Positions 31,760 through 44,600 of a stretch of DNA of 64,000 nt are shown in pieces. The translations under genes were made by a program, and so were the position numbers. The first letter of the stretch is position 1. The number at the start of each line of letters is the position of its first letter. Source of the stretch: Scedosporium boydii. Taxonomy: Eukaryota; Ascomycota; Sordariomycetes; Microascales; Microascaceae. Under the pieces are notes generated by a model, which was given only the letters and a program-made list of their open reading frames with translations, did no database searches and had not been told where the DNA came from. The stretch is taken from NCBI GenBank assembly GCA_002221725.1, contig NJFT01000048.1, positions 1 through 64,000 on the forward strand. Direction: 5' to 3'.

Positions 31760-34700
31760 CTATCGGTCCAAAGCTTGCGCGATGCACTGAGTGAGAAAAG
31801 ATGTCAGTTCCATCGTCAAACATCAGAAAAAAACGAAAGCACCGCAAGCCGGCGCAATCACAACTTACCATCCGGTGATACGCGCCTCTCATAGCCAGCA
31901 AGTCCGCATGCGTCCCCCTCTCAACAACCTGGCCCTCACTGAGCACAAAAATAACATCAGCATTCTGCACCGTCGCCAACCTATGCGCGACGACAACCAT
32001 CGTCCTCGCCCCCCTCATCCTCTCAAACACCTTCTGAATCGCCCTCTCCACCTCAGAGTCCAAACTCGCCGTCGCCTCATCCAGCAGCAAAAGCTTCGGC
32101 CGGCGGATGAGAGCCCGCGCGATGGCGATGCGCTGCCTCTGGCCGCCCGAGAGCAGGACGCCCTTTTGGCCGACGCGCGTCTCGTAGCCTTCGGGGAGGG
32201 AGATGATGAAGTCGTGCATCTCGACGGAGGTGCAGACTTCGTGGAGGGCGGATTCGGAGATGGTGGACGGGTCGGGGACGCCTGCGAGGATGTTTTCGCG
32301 GATGGTGCCGCTGAAGAGGTTGGATTCTTGGGCGACGAGGGAGATGTTTTGGCGGTAGGTTTGGAGGGGGATGGTGGAGATGTCGGTGTCGTTGAGGTAG
32401 ATGGCGCCGGCGTTGACTGAGTAGAATCTGGCTTGTGTTAGTTGATATGCGGGAAGTTGTGTAGGGAGAAAGAAGAGAGGGAGGGAAGTCTCGACGATAC
32501 CTTTCGAGGAGAGAGACGATGCTCGTTTTCCCAGCTCCTGCATGGCTTTCCTGTTAGTTTCTCTGGCCCGGTCGTGAAGAGGTAACTTTTTCATTAGCAA
32601 GTAACTTACCGGAAGATCCTACAATGGCGGCAAATTGCCCTTGTTTTATCTATTGCGGAAAAGGTTAGCATCAAAAGTGCCATAGACAGGTGCAATGATG
32701 TTCTTCTTACAGTAAGATTAAGACCATTGAGAACAGGCGCATCTCTAGTAGGATACCGGAACCAGACGTTTGAAAACTCAACCCTCACGCCCCTCTGCGA
32801 GTCACTATCCACGCCCGCCTCGAAACTCTTGTCCTCGTCCTTTCCCTTTCGGGAGACTTGCTTCTCAACGGTCCCCGGTCCCCGAGGTCTTGAGGCAAGG
32901 ATACGATTCGCGGCTGCTGTGGCCTGTGCGATATTAGGCGCGTAGCTGAGCCATTGTCCCGCAGCCATACCGCCTTGCATGACCGCGATGTAGACGACGA
33001 GATACTGGAAGGTTACGTACTCGCCTTCAGCGAGGAGCTTTCCGCCATACCTAACGAGAGTTATTAGCATCGCAAACCCTCGTTTGTAAGTAAACTTGTT
33101 CAAATCCTCCTCAAGAAAAGAGAACTTACCAAAGCATGAAAGCCATGCACAAGAGCTGCATCCCATCACTCGCCGCAAACACCAACGTCGAATACTTTGC
33201 CTTGTGCCACGCCTTATCCAAATGCCTATTCAGCAAATCCTCATACCGATCCAGAATCCCCTCCTCCATCGTAAACGCCGTCACCGTCCTCGCCGCCCCA
33301 ACAGCCTCGGTCGAAAACCTCGCACTCTCTCCAAACACCGTCCTATTGGTCTTTTCAAACTTCGACTCGTACCGGATGCGGTAGAAGCCGGCGGCGAGGA
33401 CGAGAGGTAGGGAGCCTCCGAGGGCGGCGAGGGCCAGTTTCCAGCCGAAGTAGAAGGAGAGAATGATGCAGCCCGTTACGGCGAGGACAGAGATGAGAGC
33501 GAAGCCCATGTTCGTGCCGAGGAGTTGTTGGAGTTGGGAGGGATCTGTGGCGATCAGGGCGGTTAGGGCGCCGGGGGAGTGGTCGTCGGTGTCGAAGAAG
33601 GAGATTGGTTTTGAGATTATGTTTTTAAAGTACTCTTTGCGGTACGTTGCGGTGATTTTCTAAGTAACTGTATTAGTTGAAGAAGATGACGAACGGCTGG
33701 AACGGAGGAAGCTTGAAGTCACTTACAAAGGCGAGAGTTGTTGCCGATCCTCCCAGGATGCAATAGCCGAGCCCAACAGCGCCAGCTAGGGTCGTAAACA
33801 TGAGACACCAGAAGTTGATGTGGGCTCTGAGGGCTTCCCCCCAAAGGTAGAATCCAGTGAGTGCATTGGCAAAGAGGAAGGCCTGGACCGGAGTGCAAGC
33901 TAAGATACGGAATGAACAGGTTAGCAGCGCCAAACAGGAAAGCACCTACGGCTCGAGGGTAGCGAACAATCGAAGAAAGAAAATGGAAAGAATATAGAGA
34001 CTTACCCCCAGCAACAAGAGCCCCGAAAAGCAGAGCCGTGTACCAAGGCCACTTCTTACCCTGCTCAACAATCAGAGTACCAAAGCTGCCGAAGAATCCC
34101 TTGGGCACGTACTCTCCTTCAGCTCCATCCTTAGTCTCACCACTCGTCGTAGTCGCATCCGACTCCATAAGATCCATGCTCTTATGCTTATCCCCCAAAA
34201 TCAGCATCTCCGCCAAACTGACCCTCTCCAAGCTCCTCACCCACTTATACTTATCCTCCTCATTCTCATCCTCCCCAAGATTCATCTTCTGCGCTGTCGC
34301 AAGCTTCCAATAAGCACCGCCAACTTGGGCCATTAACTGCTCATGCGTGCCCTGCTGCACGACCTTGCCCTTGGCCAAGACGATGATGTTGTCGGCCTTG
34401 CGAACCGTTGAGAGACGGTGGGCGATAGTGATGGTCGTGCGGCCTTGAGATGCACGTTCGAGTGCCGCTTGGACGATTTGTTCACTGCGCACATCGATTG
34501 CGCTCGTCGCTTCGTCGAGGATGAGGATTTTGGGGCTACGGATGAGGGCACGGGCGATGGCAAGGCGTTGGCGTTGGCCGCCGCTTAGTTTGATGCCGCC
34601 GTCTCCCACTTGAGTTTGAAAACCCTTGATGAGACATTTCGAATGTTAGATGTTACGTTCGAAGTGTGTCTAGGCTTGGAGGAAGAGGGTTCAAACGAAA

Positions 34701-37340
34701 TTTACCTCTGGGAGCCGAGAGATGAACTCGTCGGCAAAAGCTTCACGACAGGCTTTCTTCACGAGGGTGGTTTTCTTCTCTTGAGGTGCGTCTTCCCAAA
34801 TTGTTCCGACGAGACCGTACTCGATGTTCTTTTGGATGGTGTCGTTGAAGAGGAAGGGCTCCTGCTGGACGAGCCCGATTTGCGATCGCCACCATCGGAG
34901 GTCCATTTCTTTCAGGTCAACGCCTCCGCAAGTTATCCTTCCGTTTCGAAAGTAGTACGTCTGTGTCCCATCTCCAATTAGCATGAACTGGCCGTGAATC
35001 GTCGTTTAACTTTCTTATTGTTCCCTTCTTACCTTTAAGTTCGTCTTCCAGTCCCCATCAAGCTCATACCATCTCTCAATCAGCCCCACGATCGTACTCT
35101 TCCCAGACCCCGAAGGCCCAACAATAGCCGTCGTCTTGCCCGCGGGAATCTTGAGATTGACAGTGATGAGGACCTTCCTGTCATGGCGCGCGGGATACGT
35201 GAAATTGACGTTGGTGAGCACAATGTCTCCCCTCGCCGAGACCTCGGGGGCCTTCTTTCCTCCGAGGTGGGGTTTGGGAATGTCGATGCCATTGAAGAGA
35301 GCTTTGGCTGCTATAGAAGATCGAATTGCTGCCGAAATGGGTGCAGCCAGGCCGCTGACAGAGGCGATGATCATCATTGTACACATGAGGACACTCCATG
35401 GCAAGACAGGCGTGTTAGAAGTGGCGAGGGATGGATTAGAGAGAGGGGCTTCCCTGCACTTACATGACGAGGGTTCCAACGCTGGGGATCTCAAAGTTGA
35501 GATACATCTTGATGGCGAAGTAGAAGGTAAGCGCATAGGTCCTGTAGCTCCGTGTTAGTCTAGAGACAACCGGCGAGGTGTCTGGCCCCTGTAAGTATCT
35601 TCACACTGACGCATATATCGTAAAGAAGACTATCGCCAAGGTTAGAAAAGTTCTTTGATACAGGAAAAATCCTTTCCGTCACCTGAAGGAGAAGTTAAGA
35701 AACTCACCAATAGCCTGCTGGATAGCAACAATCTTCGCCATTCCCGCACCTCTCTTCCTGGACTCCCTCACCCAGCCGGCATACCTCTCCGCCATCTTCT
35801 CTTCAGCGCCGCAAGCCGCCACCATCCTGACCGAGTTTAATGCCTCCCCTGCTATACTTGAAGCAGCCATATCCGATTCCTCGACGCTCTTCAGCTTACG
35901 AATCATGAATGGCATTGTAGTCCCGTACGTGATGGCAATCACGACCAATCCGCTAGCGGACACTAAAGTCAACTTCCAACTGTGGGACAAGGCGATAGTA
36001 AGGGCGATGATGACAAGAGATATGGCCGTTACTAAGGAGCCGAGCTTTTCGCCGATGCCGAGCTGGACGGTGTTGGCGGTGTTGGTGAGGATAGCTGTCA
36101 TGCGGCCTGCCGGCAAGGCATCGAGCATGGAGATGGGCTGCGGGAGGACCGAGGTGAGGTAGGTGAGGCGAAGGTTGGCGGAGATGCGGAGAGAGCTCAT
36201 ACGGAAGCCGAGCTTCATGGAGGGTTTTGTCAGTGTGAAGTCCTAGAGGAGGGAGTGACGATTGGCAATGGACTTGCTGGTCTTTTCTTCTTACCATTGA
36301 GCAGTATGAAAGGACGAATTTGCCGATGAAGAGATAGACCATGTATAACCTAGCCCTGTCAGTATACACTCACACTCTTTTGATTAGTAGTCCAGGAAGA
36401 TAGAGCAATGACTTACACGCATTCTCGAACTTCATTTTTGAATAGTTCTCGATGTCTTTCCGTTGACGCTGTTGGGTCATAAGCCGTCGCGGCAGTTACA
36501 AGTCGCCCTTTGAATAAACGTGTTAGTACCCAGAGCGTTTCTATTTGGGCATCGCCCGGATTTTCGAGAACCTACCAAACACGATGCTCGCCAAGGGCAT
36601 AATACAACCGGCTGCCATAGCGGCGATAACAGTGAAGGCAAGCCATATCCTATCCCTCGTCGATGTGAAAGTAAATAACCTCTAGAAGCCTCCCATCAGT
36701 CTTTATTCTTCAACAAAATAGATCATAAGCAACATACCCAAAAAGTAAAGAACCGCTTCTTATACTCATCCACCTTTGTCGGCGCCTTCTTAGCATCGGC
36801 CGGTTTCGCGACAACCTTCTCATCCACCTTCCCAGGACCGACGGCCGCCGCCGGTGCAGCAGCAGCAACTATACTAGCCTCGGTACCAGCCGGTCCCGCG
36901 GGCGCAACACTAGCCTGAGACTGGGCGGCGCTCTGCGGTCCCTTGAATATCGCGCCCCATTTCTTCAACGAACTGGGCGACCTGGGACTCTCGGGCAAAT
37001 CCGCCAAGGTAGGCTTCACTGCGACAGCTGATCCACCGGCTCCAGCTATCGGAGCCGCAGCCCCCACGAGTCCCTTTGTCGAGGCGAGGGAGGCATATGA
37101 TGGTTTCTGGGAGACCCCGGCGCTTGGCGGGAGGGACTCCGTTGCTGTTTGTATGGATGTGTAGGAGGCTTTGGGAGCGAGCGGGCCTGGGTTTAGGGAC
37201 GCCCCGGCTGGTGATGGGGTTGGTGCCGGTGCCGGAGGTGGGAAGGAGGAAGAGGCTGTGGGCGGAGTGGAAGGGGTTGTGGTAGTGATGGCTGGGGGAG
37301 GCGCCGGGACCTCGGAAGGGGGGGGGTTGGGGTTGTCCAT
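31760..37340 (-). CDS. Full-size ABC transporter, ABCB/multidrug-resistance type
   Basis: The frame changes often, so I infer a dozen or more short introns. Exon 1 runs 37340-36738 and the last exon ends in CIAQALDR at TAG 31762-31760. Layout is TMD1-NBD1-TMD2-NBD2. Exon 1 encodes 201 residues rich in Pro, Ala and Ser before the first membrane helix ([20 protein letters not shown]). NBD1 has Walker [11 protein letters not shown]-loop LVQQEPFLF, signature [15 protein letters not shown] and Walker [16 protein letters not shown]2 has GSSGAGKTS, signature [18 protein letters not shown] and [12 protein letters not shown], with H-loop [10 protein letters not shown]. Both ATP sites look complete. 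Family members export hydrophobic compounds, lipids or peptides (a-factor or azole-type efflux) at the plasma membrane. The nearby FSH hydrolase and PKS make metabolite export a reasonable guess only. An upstream in-frame start at 37478 is less likely. Most internal splice sites were not fixed individually. Confidence 0.85.
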
Positions 37341-40300
37341 TGTTAGGTGCAAGGCCTTGGGTAGCGGAATGAGGCTACAGCCAAGAGAAGTCACGTAAAC
37401 GATGGGAGTATCTTGAGATGAAAGAGAGAATGGCAGCACTACCTGCAGAGCGCAAAGGAAAAGAAGAAGAAAAAACAAAGTTGAAAGAGGAAAAAATCGA
37501 GCGAGGCTTGGTGTGATGGGAGAAGGTGCTGGAGAGGCCAGCGCGCTAGAGTCTTCTTGCCTCCATCACCGTTCAACAACTTTCTCTTCTTCTTGTTTCT
37601 CTCGACTTGAGATTGGACTTTTTTGCCAAGGCACAGAAGCAAAAGTGACTACTGTTTCTAGAAGGCGGATAGAATGCGAGGGACAGGCTGGTTGATAGGT
37701 AATTCTGTAGTACCCTCAGCAGCGTGGGTATGCAGAGATAGCAGAGCTGATCTCTAGTACTTGGCTACTACCGGGAATCTAGGCTTAGAATTCTACTCTG
37801 TTTACATCTTTTTTTTTTTTTTTCCAAATTCTCGTGGGGACATACGTACATGAAAAAAGTTCAAGGGCGCCAGAACCACAAAGTATGGGAGCAAAGAGGT
37901 TGTTGGGTTGGGAAATCAGGCAACATGAGCGACGAAACTCTTTCGGGTCCAGCAGGTTCTACAGATCTTTCGAAGTCGGCACTCTTTCTTTAGAAATGGA
38001 AGACCTCGGGGTGCCGGAACAAAGCGAGCGCAGAGGCAAGGGTGGTGACCCTGGATTAGGCCCGGAGAAGTGGACGCTCAATTAATTCTTGAGCCTTTCC
38101 AACCTCGTCCGTCAGATGGCGTTCGGATGACACAGGCCGAGAGAACCGGATGATGGGCAGCGTAGTTGCTTTGCAGACATTACACAGCATCCAAAGAGTC
38201 AGACAGATATACAAGCTATTGATGAGTTGAAAACAGTATAACATCGATATGCATGGCCGTATAAAGAGCAGGGAGGCGTCTTCCAAAGAGAGAGTGTAGA
38301 TCAACCCGGGCAATACCAGGCACCATCAAGGGGCACGAAATTCGGATCAGATCTAGTTATGGCAAAAAAGGTATGACGCGGTGTGCAACCGGCTCATATG
38401 TCATATAGATGACTTGTATGCTTGGACCAGAATCTCCTTGTCCTCTTCACCTGCTAGTGCTAGCTCATCACTCATATTGCCCTTTTTGGTGTGGTCCGTC
38501 CCGGCATGCCACTCGGTGTTATAGCCCGTGTTATAGGTGTTCCCCGGAAGCGGGCGCAAAGAAGGCAAAACTCGCTTCCCTTCAATCTCGAACGTGAGAA
38601 TCAGACCGAAGGGAGAAGGAAAGAAGTAAGGCGATGGAATGGCTTCCGTCAAGCATCAAGGCACCAAGCCAAACACGCGTTCATACATAACAATCTCTAT
38701 TCACTTTCAAGAGTTTGACCATTCCCTAGGCTACGGCTGAGAGTGTGATGATGTGGCTAGGCCTACGTACGACTCGACTTCGGTGGGTTCTTCGTAACGA
38801 AAGTGAATATATCTTTCTATCTTTCGATATTAAATCAAGTCATTTACAAGCAAGAGGTCCGATGACCCTTCTTCTTTTTCGCCGCCTCATAGATATACCT
38901 TGTCCTTTCAAATGCAGACTGGAGTAGCCCGTAGTCCAGATCTGCTTATGGTTAATTAATTTATACAGAGCATCACCCAATTCCCGCCTCCACTGCCATG
39001 CGCCGGCCCCGGCTGTGGTCTTTTCGGCTCATTTTCATTTCTTTGTCGACCTTGAGCGGGTTTCAAGGGAAGTTCTAAACGTGGCATTAAAAATTAGGAA
39101 AATCAATGGAGTGGAGAGCTGGTCTCTTCAGCCTGAATGATATCAACACACCTTGACTGATCCGTATAAACGGGATTGATGTACGAAGTAGAGCTGTCAG
39201 TATGGAGGAAGGGGAGGGTCAATACCTTAATCGTACACCTCATACCCTTGTCAAATCTCTCTATTGTTCTCCTTACTCTTCTTCTTCGCCTTTTTGCCTC
39301 TGGGAGCAGGAAAATGAGAAACTGCTTATCTGAGGAACAGATCCGCGACGGGGAGGACTGCATGGGCCGGACGCGTGTCTTTTCCTGTAAGATTGATTTC
39401 TTCCCTTTCGCCCTCTCTTCACCTCATATGCGTTCCCGCTTCGGATAGTCATCGCGGTAGTTGCGTTGGCTCATTTACATCTCGCTTGCTTAAAACCGCC
39501 CTAGGAGGAGGAGGCTGAAAAACGAGAGAGCAAACGTCGATGGCGACAATGGTGAGCCTACCGGGATGTAAGTGGCATCTCATCCGGGTCCTGCATACGC
39601 AAGCACCGTTTAATGGCCCCGGCTCTCTCCTCGGCCAGTTGTAGCTCGCCATCCTGAGTCTATATGGCCTCTTTCCCAATGTGCTCTATTCCAAGCGTCA
39701 CAAGCTGTACAAATTGACTATCGCTCTCGGGGTGAACAAAGCTCATCCCGAACCTGAGCAGGCGTAACGCCGAATACGTTCGTCCGCATTCAGGCAAGCT
39801 TCATTCCCTTCCACATGTCCCAAGAGGACGACCCCCAACCGGCAGGCCTTACCGGTTTTTTCCCCCCCTTTCCCGTTACAAGTCCCGGACGAGGTGGTCC
39901 CAACTCTTAGGCTGCTTTCCCCCGCGTATCTACTTTTTGCTTAATTTGAAAGTGCCAAGCCGACGGAAGATTTACCTACTGAGCCGACCTGTCAGGGCAT
40001 TCTCCGCGGTATTATATTATTTCAGTCCTCATCTAATGCATAAACCGGGAAGAGTAGCTCTCCGGTGAGGGGTCCCCGGTCGGGGGTAGCTTCTTTTTGG
40101 GGAGTACTCTCAAGGGCCTTTTGCGCACGTATTATGGGGAGCTTGGGAAACTATGTTCCGATTTTACGGGAAAAAGGCCCTTTGGATATTGATAACTCTA
40201 TTGATACCTTTGAAAGTGACAGAAAGTGGCCGTGTAATCGTGGAGAGGGAGGCAGTTGAGAAGAACTGGCTCCAGAAAAGGATGGGGGAAAACGAAGGAG

Positions 40301-40480
40301 TATTTTATAAGAGCGCAAGCTAGTCGAATCGAAGATGTGAAGTGAAACCGTGGGAGAGGAAGAGAAGTTATAAACAACAAATCGAAATCAGAATCCGAGG
40401 CGGAAAAAGAACATCAAGAAAAAGAAAGAAACCGAGGGGGAAAACATCACAGGTCTAATGCAGTGATTCGATCCATCCAT
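37341..40480. other. 3.1-kb stretch without recognisable gene
   Basis: The 5' region of the ABC transporter lies at its left end and the 3' region of the FSH hydrolase at its right end. Short reading frames occur but none has a motif. The stretch 37430-37640 is rich in purine and pyrimidine runs, as expected of a promoter and leader. Confidence 0.45.
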
Positions 40481-41631
40481 CTACTGAACCTGAGCCATCA
40501 TGTTCCTGAGTGTATCGCCCAACTCCTTTACCAACGTCTTCTCTCTTGGGAGAGTATGGCCTTTTGCCGTGTCAAAGATATAAGCCGTGTCCGCGTCGCA
40601 AACATTGTAAAGCGCCATCGATCCGTCGAGATAGGGATCGAGCGAACCGACTAGCATGACAGCCTTATCAGCAACATTTCTTGGTTTTACTAGGTAACAA
40701 GGAAGATTAAAAGTGAAAAGAAGAAGAAAAGACTCACTGATATGCGTCGTCGGAACCTCGATCATCAAATCCGCCTCATCAGCAAGTACCAAGGTCAAAG
40801 TCTTCGGATGCAATGGCGGCCAACCCATAAAGAAAACGCCACACTTCAGCATCGGCTCAATACCAAACTCCTTCTTTCGTACCTGCTCGAACAGCAAGAG
40901 AGTCGCCGCCAACATGGCACCCTCGGAGTATCCGATCACGCCGTCAAAGGGCCCGCTCTTTTCCATGATCTCGTAGAGGTACTGGATGGCTCTCACAGTG
41001 CTGCGCCGGCAGTCGGCGACGCCCTCGCGCATGAGCTCGCGCATAGTGTCCTCGGGGGTTTCACATTCGGGGAAGTCGCGGATGCGGGAGAGAACGTCGG
41101 CGCCTTCGACGATATCTGGGTCATCGGGCTCGATGAAGCGGTGGTAGGGCGGCTGGCCGAAGAATTCTTCGAAGCCTTCTGGCGGCATGGCTTCGCAGTT
41201 GCCGTTGATGAAGTGGAATGTTGCGGATTCATCGGAGGTGAGCTCTGTTACGATGGGGGCTGGGAAATTGGGGATGTATGTAAGTTTCTCTTGTACAGTA
41301 ACGTAGTGGAGAGAGAGCTTTGTCTGGTTAAGGTGGAAATGAAGAGAGCACTGGGGAGGCTATATCCGTACCGAGTTGAACCTGGAATTTCTTCAGAGGC
41401 TGTTAGTATTTGTGATTCCTCAATTCAACCGCCAGTGCTCTTCTTGTTCGATCCATTATTCCACTGGGCGACACACAGTGGCCTGCCCACTCAAGATGAG
41501 AATGATACCTCCATCGCCATTTCCACTTGCGGTGGCGAACCTGTACACCCCCGACACTCTAGAGTGGGAAAGACATCATCTCAACTTACATCCGAGCTTC
41601 CGTAAGAACCGGGGAGACACAAGAACCTCAT
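40481..41631 (-). CDS. FSH1/LovG-family serine hydrolase
   Basis: Four exons (41631-41590, 41399-41372, 41259-40738, 40689-40481) give 266 residues; exon 2 is a 28-nt micro-exon. The start MRFLCLPGSYGSSD leads to FQVQLAPIVTELTSDESATF and HFINGNCEAMPPEGFEEFFG, the usual FSH layout. The nucleophile is Ser in GVIGYSEGAMLAA, the acid is Asp in VGSLDPYLDG and the base is His in AKGHTLPREK. FSH-type alpha/beta hydrolases include yeast Fsh1-3 and LovG, a thioesterase that releases the product of a thioesterase-free PKS. The next gene on the other side of a 6.2-kb gap is such a PKS, in divergent orientation. The usual LCLHG element reads LCLPG here, so the residue next to the oxyanion loop is altered. 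The assignment to the family is firm; the link to the PKS is inference. Confidence 0.82.
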
Positions 41632-44600
41632 TTTGACTGTCGAAACCGAAGCCGAGACCCGAACTGAAGGTGAAGAAGAAGAGAAAATACTAGGCCCCTG
41701 CTACCAAGCAATGGAAGATCGGCACCGACGTGTGAGGTCAGAGGTGATCTCCGATAGGATGATGCGGCGACCTGGTGCGGGGGAGGGGCAAATGGGTGAT
41801 AGAGGGGTGAGGGAAGACTCGACCTCTCCCTTAGGGGGTGTGGGAGGAGAGATGTAGAGGAAGAGAGGAGGAGGTTAACGGGAGATCAGGTCAAGCTACG
41901 TTGGAGTAGATCGTAGTCACAAGAAACGGGTGAACTATGTAGGCTGAGGCTCTCTGGGGTCGGGATGCAAAAACGGAAGCTAAGAGGTGGTGTGGAGGGT
42001 GCGGACCAGGTACTGATAGAGATACGGGAGGGATGCGAACGAGGTTCAGATCCGAAATATCATGCTCTTGGGGGAGGTACAATGCCTGAGAATGAGCGAA
42101 GCAATGAGAAGGATATAAAACAGGGGAGCCAATCCGCTGAAATGTGCCCTGGGAGATAGAAGAGAAGGGGGAGGTCAGACTTGTCAAAATAGACCTCGTT
42201 TCGTAAATGTGACTGGAATCAGGAACGAGCCAGTGAATCTGTGATGCCTGCCCCAAACAATACGAGGCTGATTCGGGGAAACAGAATTGGCGAAGCAGCA
42301 AAAGCTATATCAAGTATAAAAAGAAAAAATAAAAGAAAAAAAAAGGTGGGAGGGCTAATGGGTTTCACAGATGAGCGACGAAAACAGAATATCACCGGTT
42401 CAAGAGAAAGAAGGCTTCAGGAGAGACTATGGGAGGGGGGCTAGGAGTTTCCACGATGGCACCGAAAAGAGGAGATGAGGTTGAGATTTTAAGACACGAC
42501 GGGCGGATGAAGTAGTCAAGACCCGCAAGGCGGCAAAAGAGAAGCACCCGCGCATAGGATAGCGTCACCTATAGTTCGTGAAGGGAATTCAGGGAAGGGG
42601 AAGGAAAAAGTTGTGGTGAGATTACAGCATTTGATACCTTAATCCAGAAATCAGATACTATCGTACTGACAGAAATCTAACAAATCCACCTAGCTCTGTA
42701 GTAAAATAGCCCTTCAGTCATCTGTAAGGCGCGGTATATCTATACTGAAATACTCATTCGGATTTTACTCTGGGTTGCGGCCTTCCTAGGTAGGCAAGAT
42801 GGACTCGAATGGCTGGGGTTGGGTTGGATATGGGAAGGACAGACAAGGCTATAGCAGACATGGCTATAGAAAACTGTACAGAAGAGGTCTCGTATATTAT
42901 CGATGATATCCAACGTAGGTCCCAGACAGGCTAGAATTGAGGCGGAATTCGACATGTAGATCCCGACGTTATTAAAGCCCGCATTTCGCCGCTTCATGGC
43001 GACGAATCGTGGGCAAGAGGTGAACAAGAGAGTGGACTGAAGGAGGCGACGAGATGAATACATGTAGCCTGATGACCGGAAAGTTGGGAACAGGTACTTA
43101 AGCTACTGCCATATTGTATGGCATGGGTATGGTATGAAAGAGGGAAACTCACTCTCTCTATTGGTATGCCATCTACTACACGCTCAAGAAAAGTAGCCTA
43201 TCGGTTCTCTTTTCTCTTTACATTTCGGGCAGTACTCCGTATTCCTGATTTCGCTGTCCGCCGGTTCTATGAATTGGGCTCAATGTAACCCCCATCCTCC
43301 ATTGCCACCTCGGCGTGCCAGTCTCCACCCCTCCCGGCCAACCGGAAACTTCATCGGAGACTGCACGCGGAGCGGAGAAGGCGAGGGCACGGACAAGAGC
43401 TAGAAGACGAAGAATCTGGGCAATATCGGCCAAAAAGCTTGATATTCCAGGTCATCTGAGACCTGAATCCGTTTCTCTTTTCATCACTTTTCCTTATGCG
43501 ATTTGTGACATTTCGCCTAGCCAAGGCCTTGTATCAGACAGAGTGGATGCCCTCCCTCTTTCTCCCATATTGGGGTTTTAAGGTGGCGATCAGGAATATG
43601 CAGGCTCATGCCGATCCGTAGTTCGAGTCTTATCCACGGTGAGCAGATTTCCTGGTCCAATGCCCAGGTTGTAGAGGTTCCTCGAGAACGAGTAGTGCGG
43701 GGAAAGAAGAAGATCGGGACTTTGACCGAGAACGACCCAGACCGTGATGGCGGGACGAACAAACATAAGCACGAGCACAAGTCTCGTCCTTTTACCTGGC
43801 TTGGTTGCCGCTGCAGGGTCTTGACGTGGTGATGAAGGATGCCAAGCTGCTTTTCCTTCTTAAGATTTCTACATCATCTTTCAGGCTCACTCGCATCATA
43901 TCGTGTCTCGTCTCGTCTTACTGACATCTCAGATTCGGTTGAGATATCGCGGGCAAATGCACTTACTCCGCCTACGTCGGACTCGGAGAGAGGTTACGAC
44001 AACAGGTTGACGACATCGGAGCAGCAGCTCACAGGAGCAGGAAAAGAAAGAGAGAAGAAAGGGGGACTTGAGCCCTGTCGATGCGTCTTTGTGCATCCTC
44101 TTCGACTTCCGGGTCCGGAGAAGTCGATCCCGCTGTCAACGTCATCCTCCTCCAAAGTTCCTCCCCACTCTACTATCTCTTGCTGCATGTGGTGAGTGGA
44201 AAATTTGCGCGGAGCGCTCCGAGTCGGCTCAACGTTCCGCCAACGTCGAACGAAAGAAAAGGCAAGAGGCGAAAAGAGGGCGCACGGGTAAAAGAAGCGG
44301 GAAACAAGAAGATGCTTTCTTCGTGTGGAAAGGGGAGGATATGAGAGTGAGAATAATAGAGAGGAACGGTAGGTTAATGTATGCGTAATTGGGCAGTCTG
44401 TTCCTGACGCGTAATAACCGCAGCCGAGAAGAGAGATGCCAATACGAATTTATCTGGATTTGCAATATATAGATTGAGTCTGGCGAGTGTGAGTATGATT
44501 TATCGTGTGGCAGCATCCTTATCCTTGACCCCAAATCGTCTCCTCCTCATATGAGCAGTTCGAATTCGCCCTCGGAATTTCTCGCGGTGTTTTCCTGGAG

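Noticed and set aside
37341..37478. Upstream start of the ABC transporter at 37478 giving a hydrophobic N-terminus
   Set aside because: It would add a signal-like segment not expected in ABCB proteins. The sequence resembles a leader, so the ATG at 37340 is preferred.
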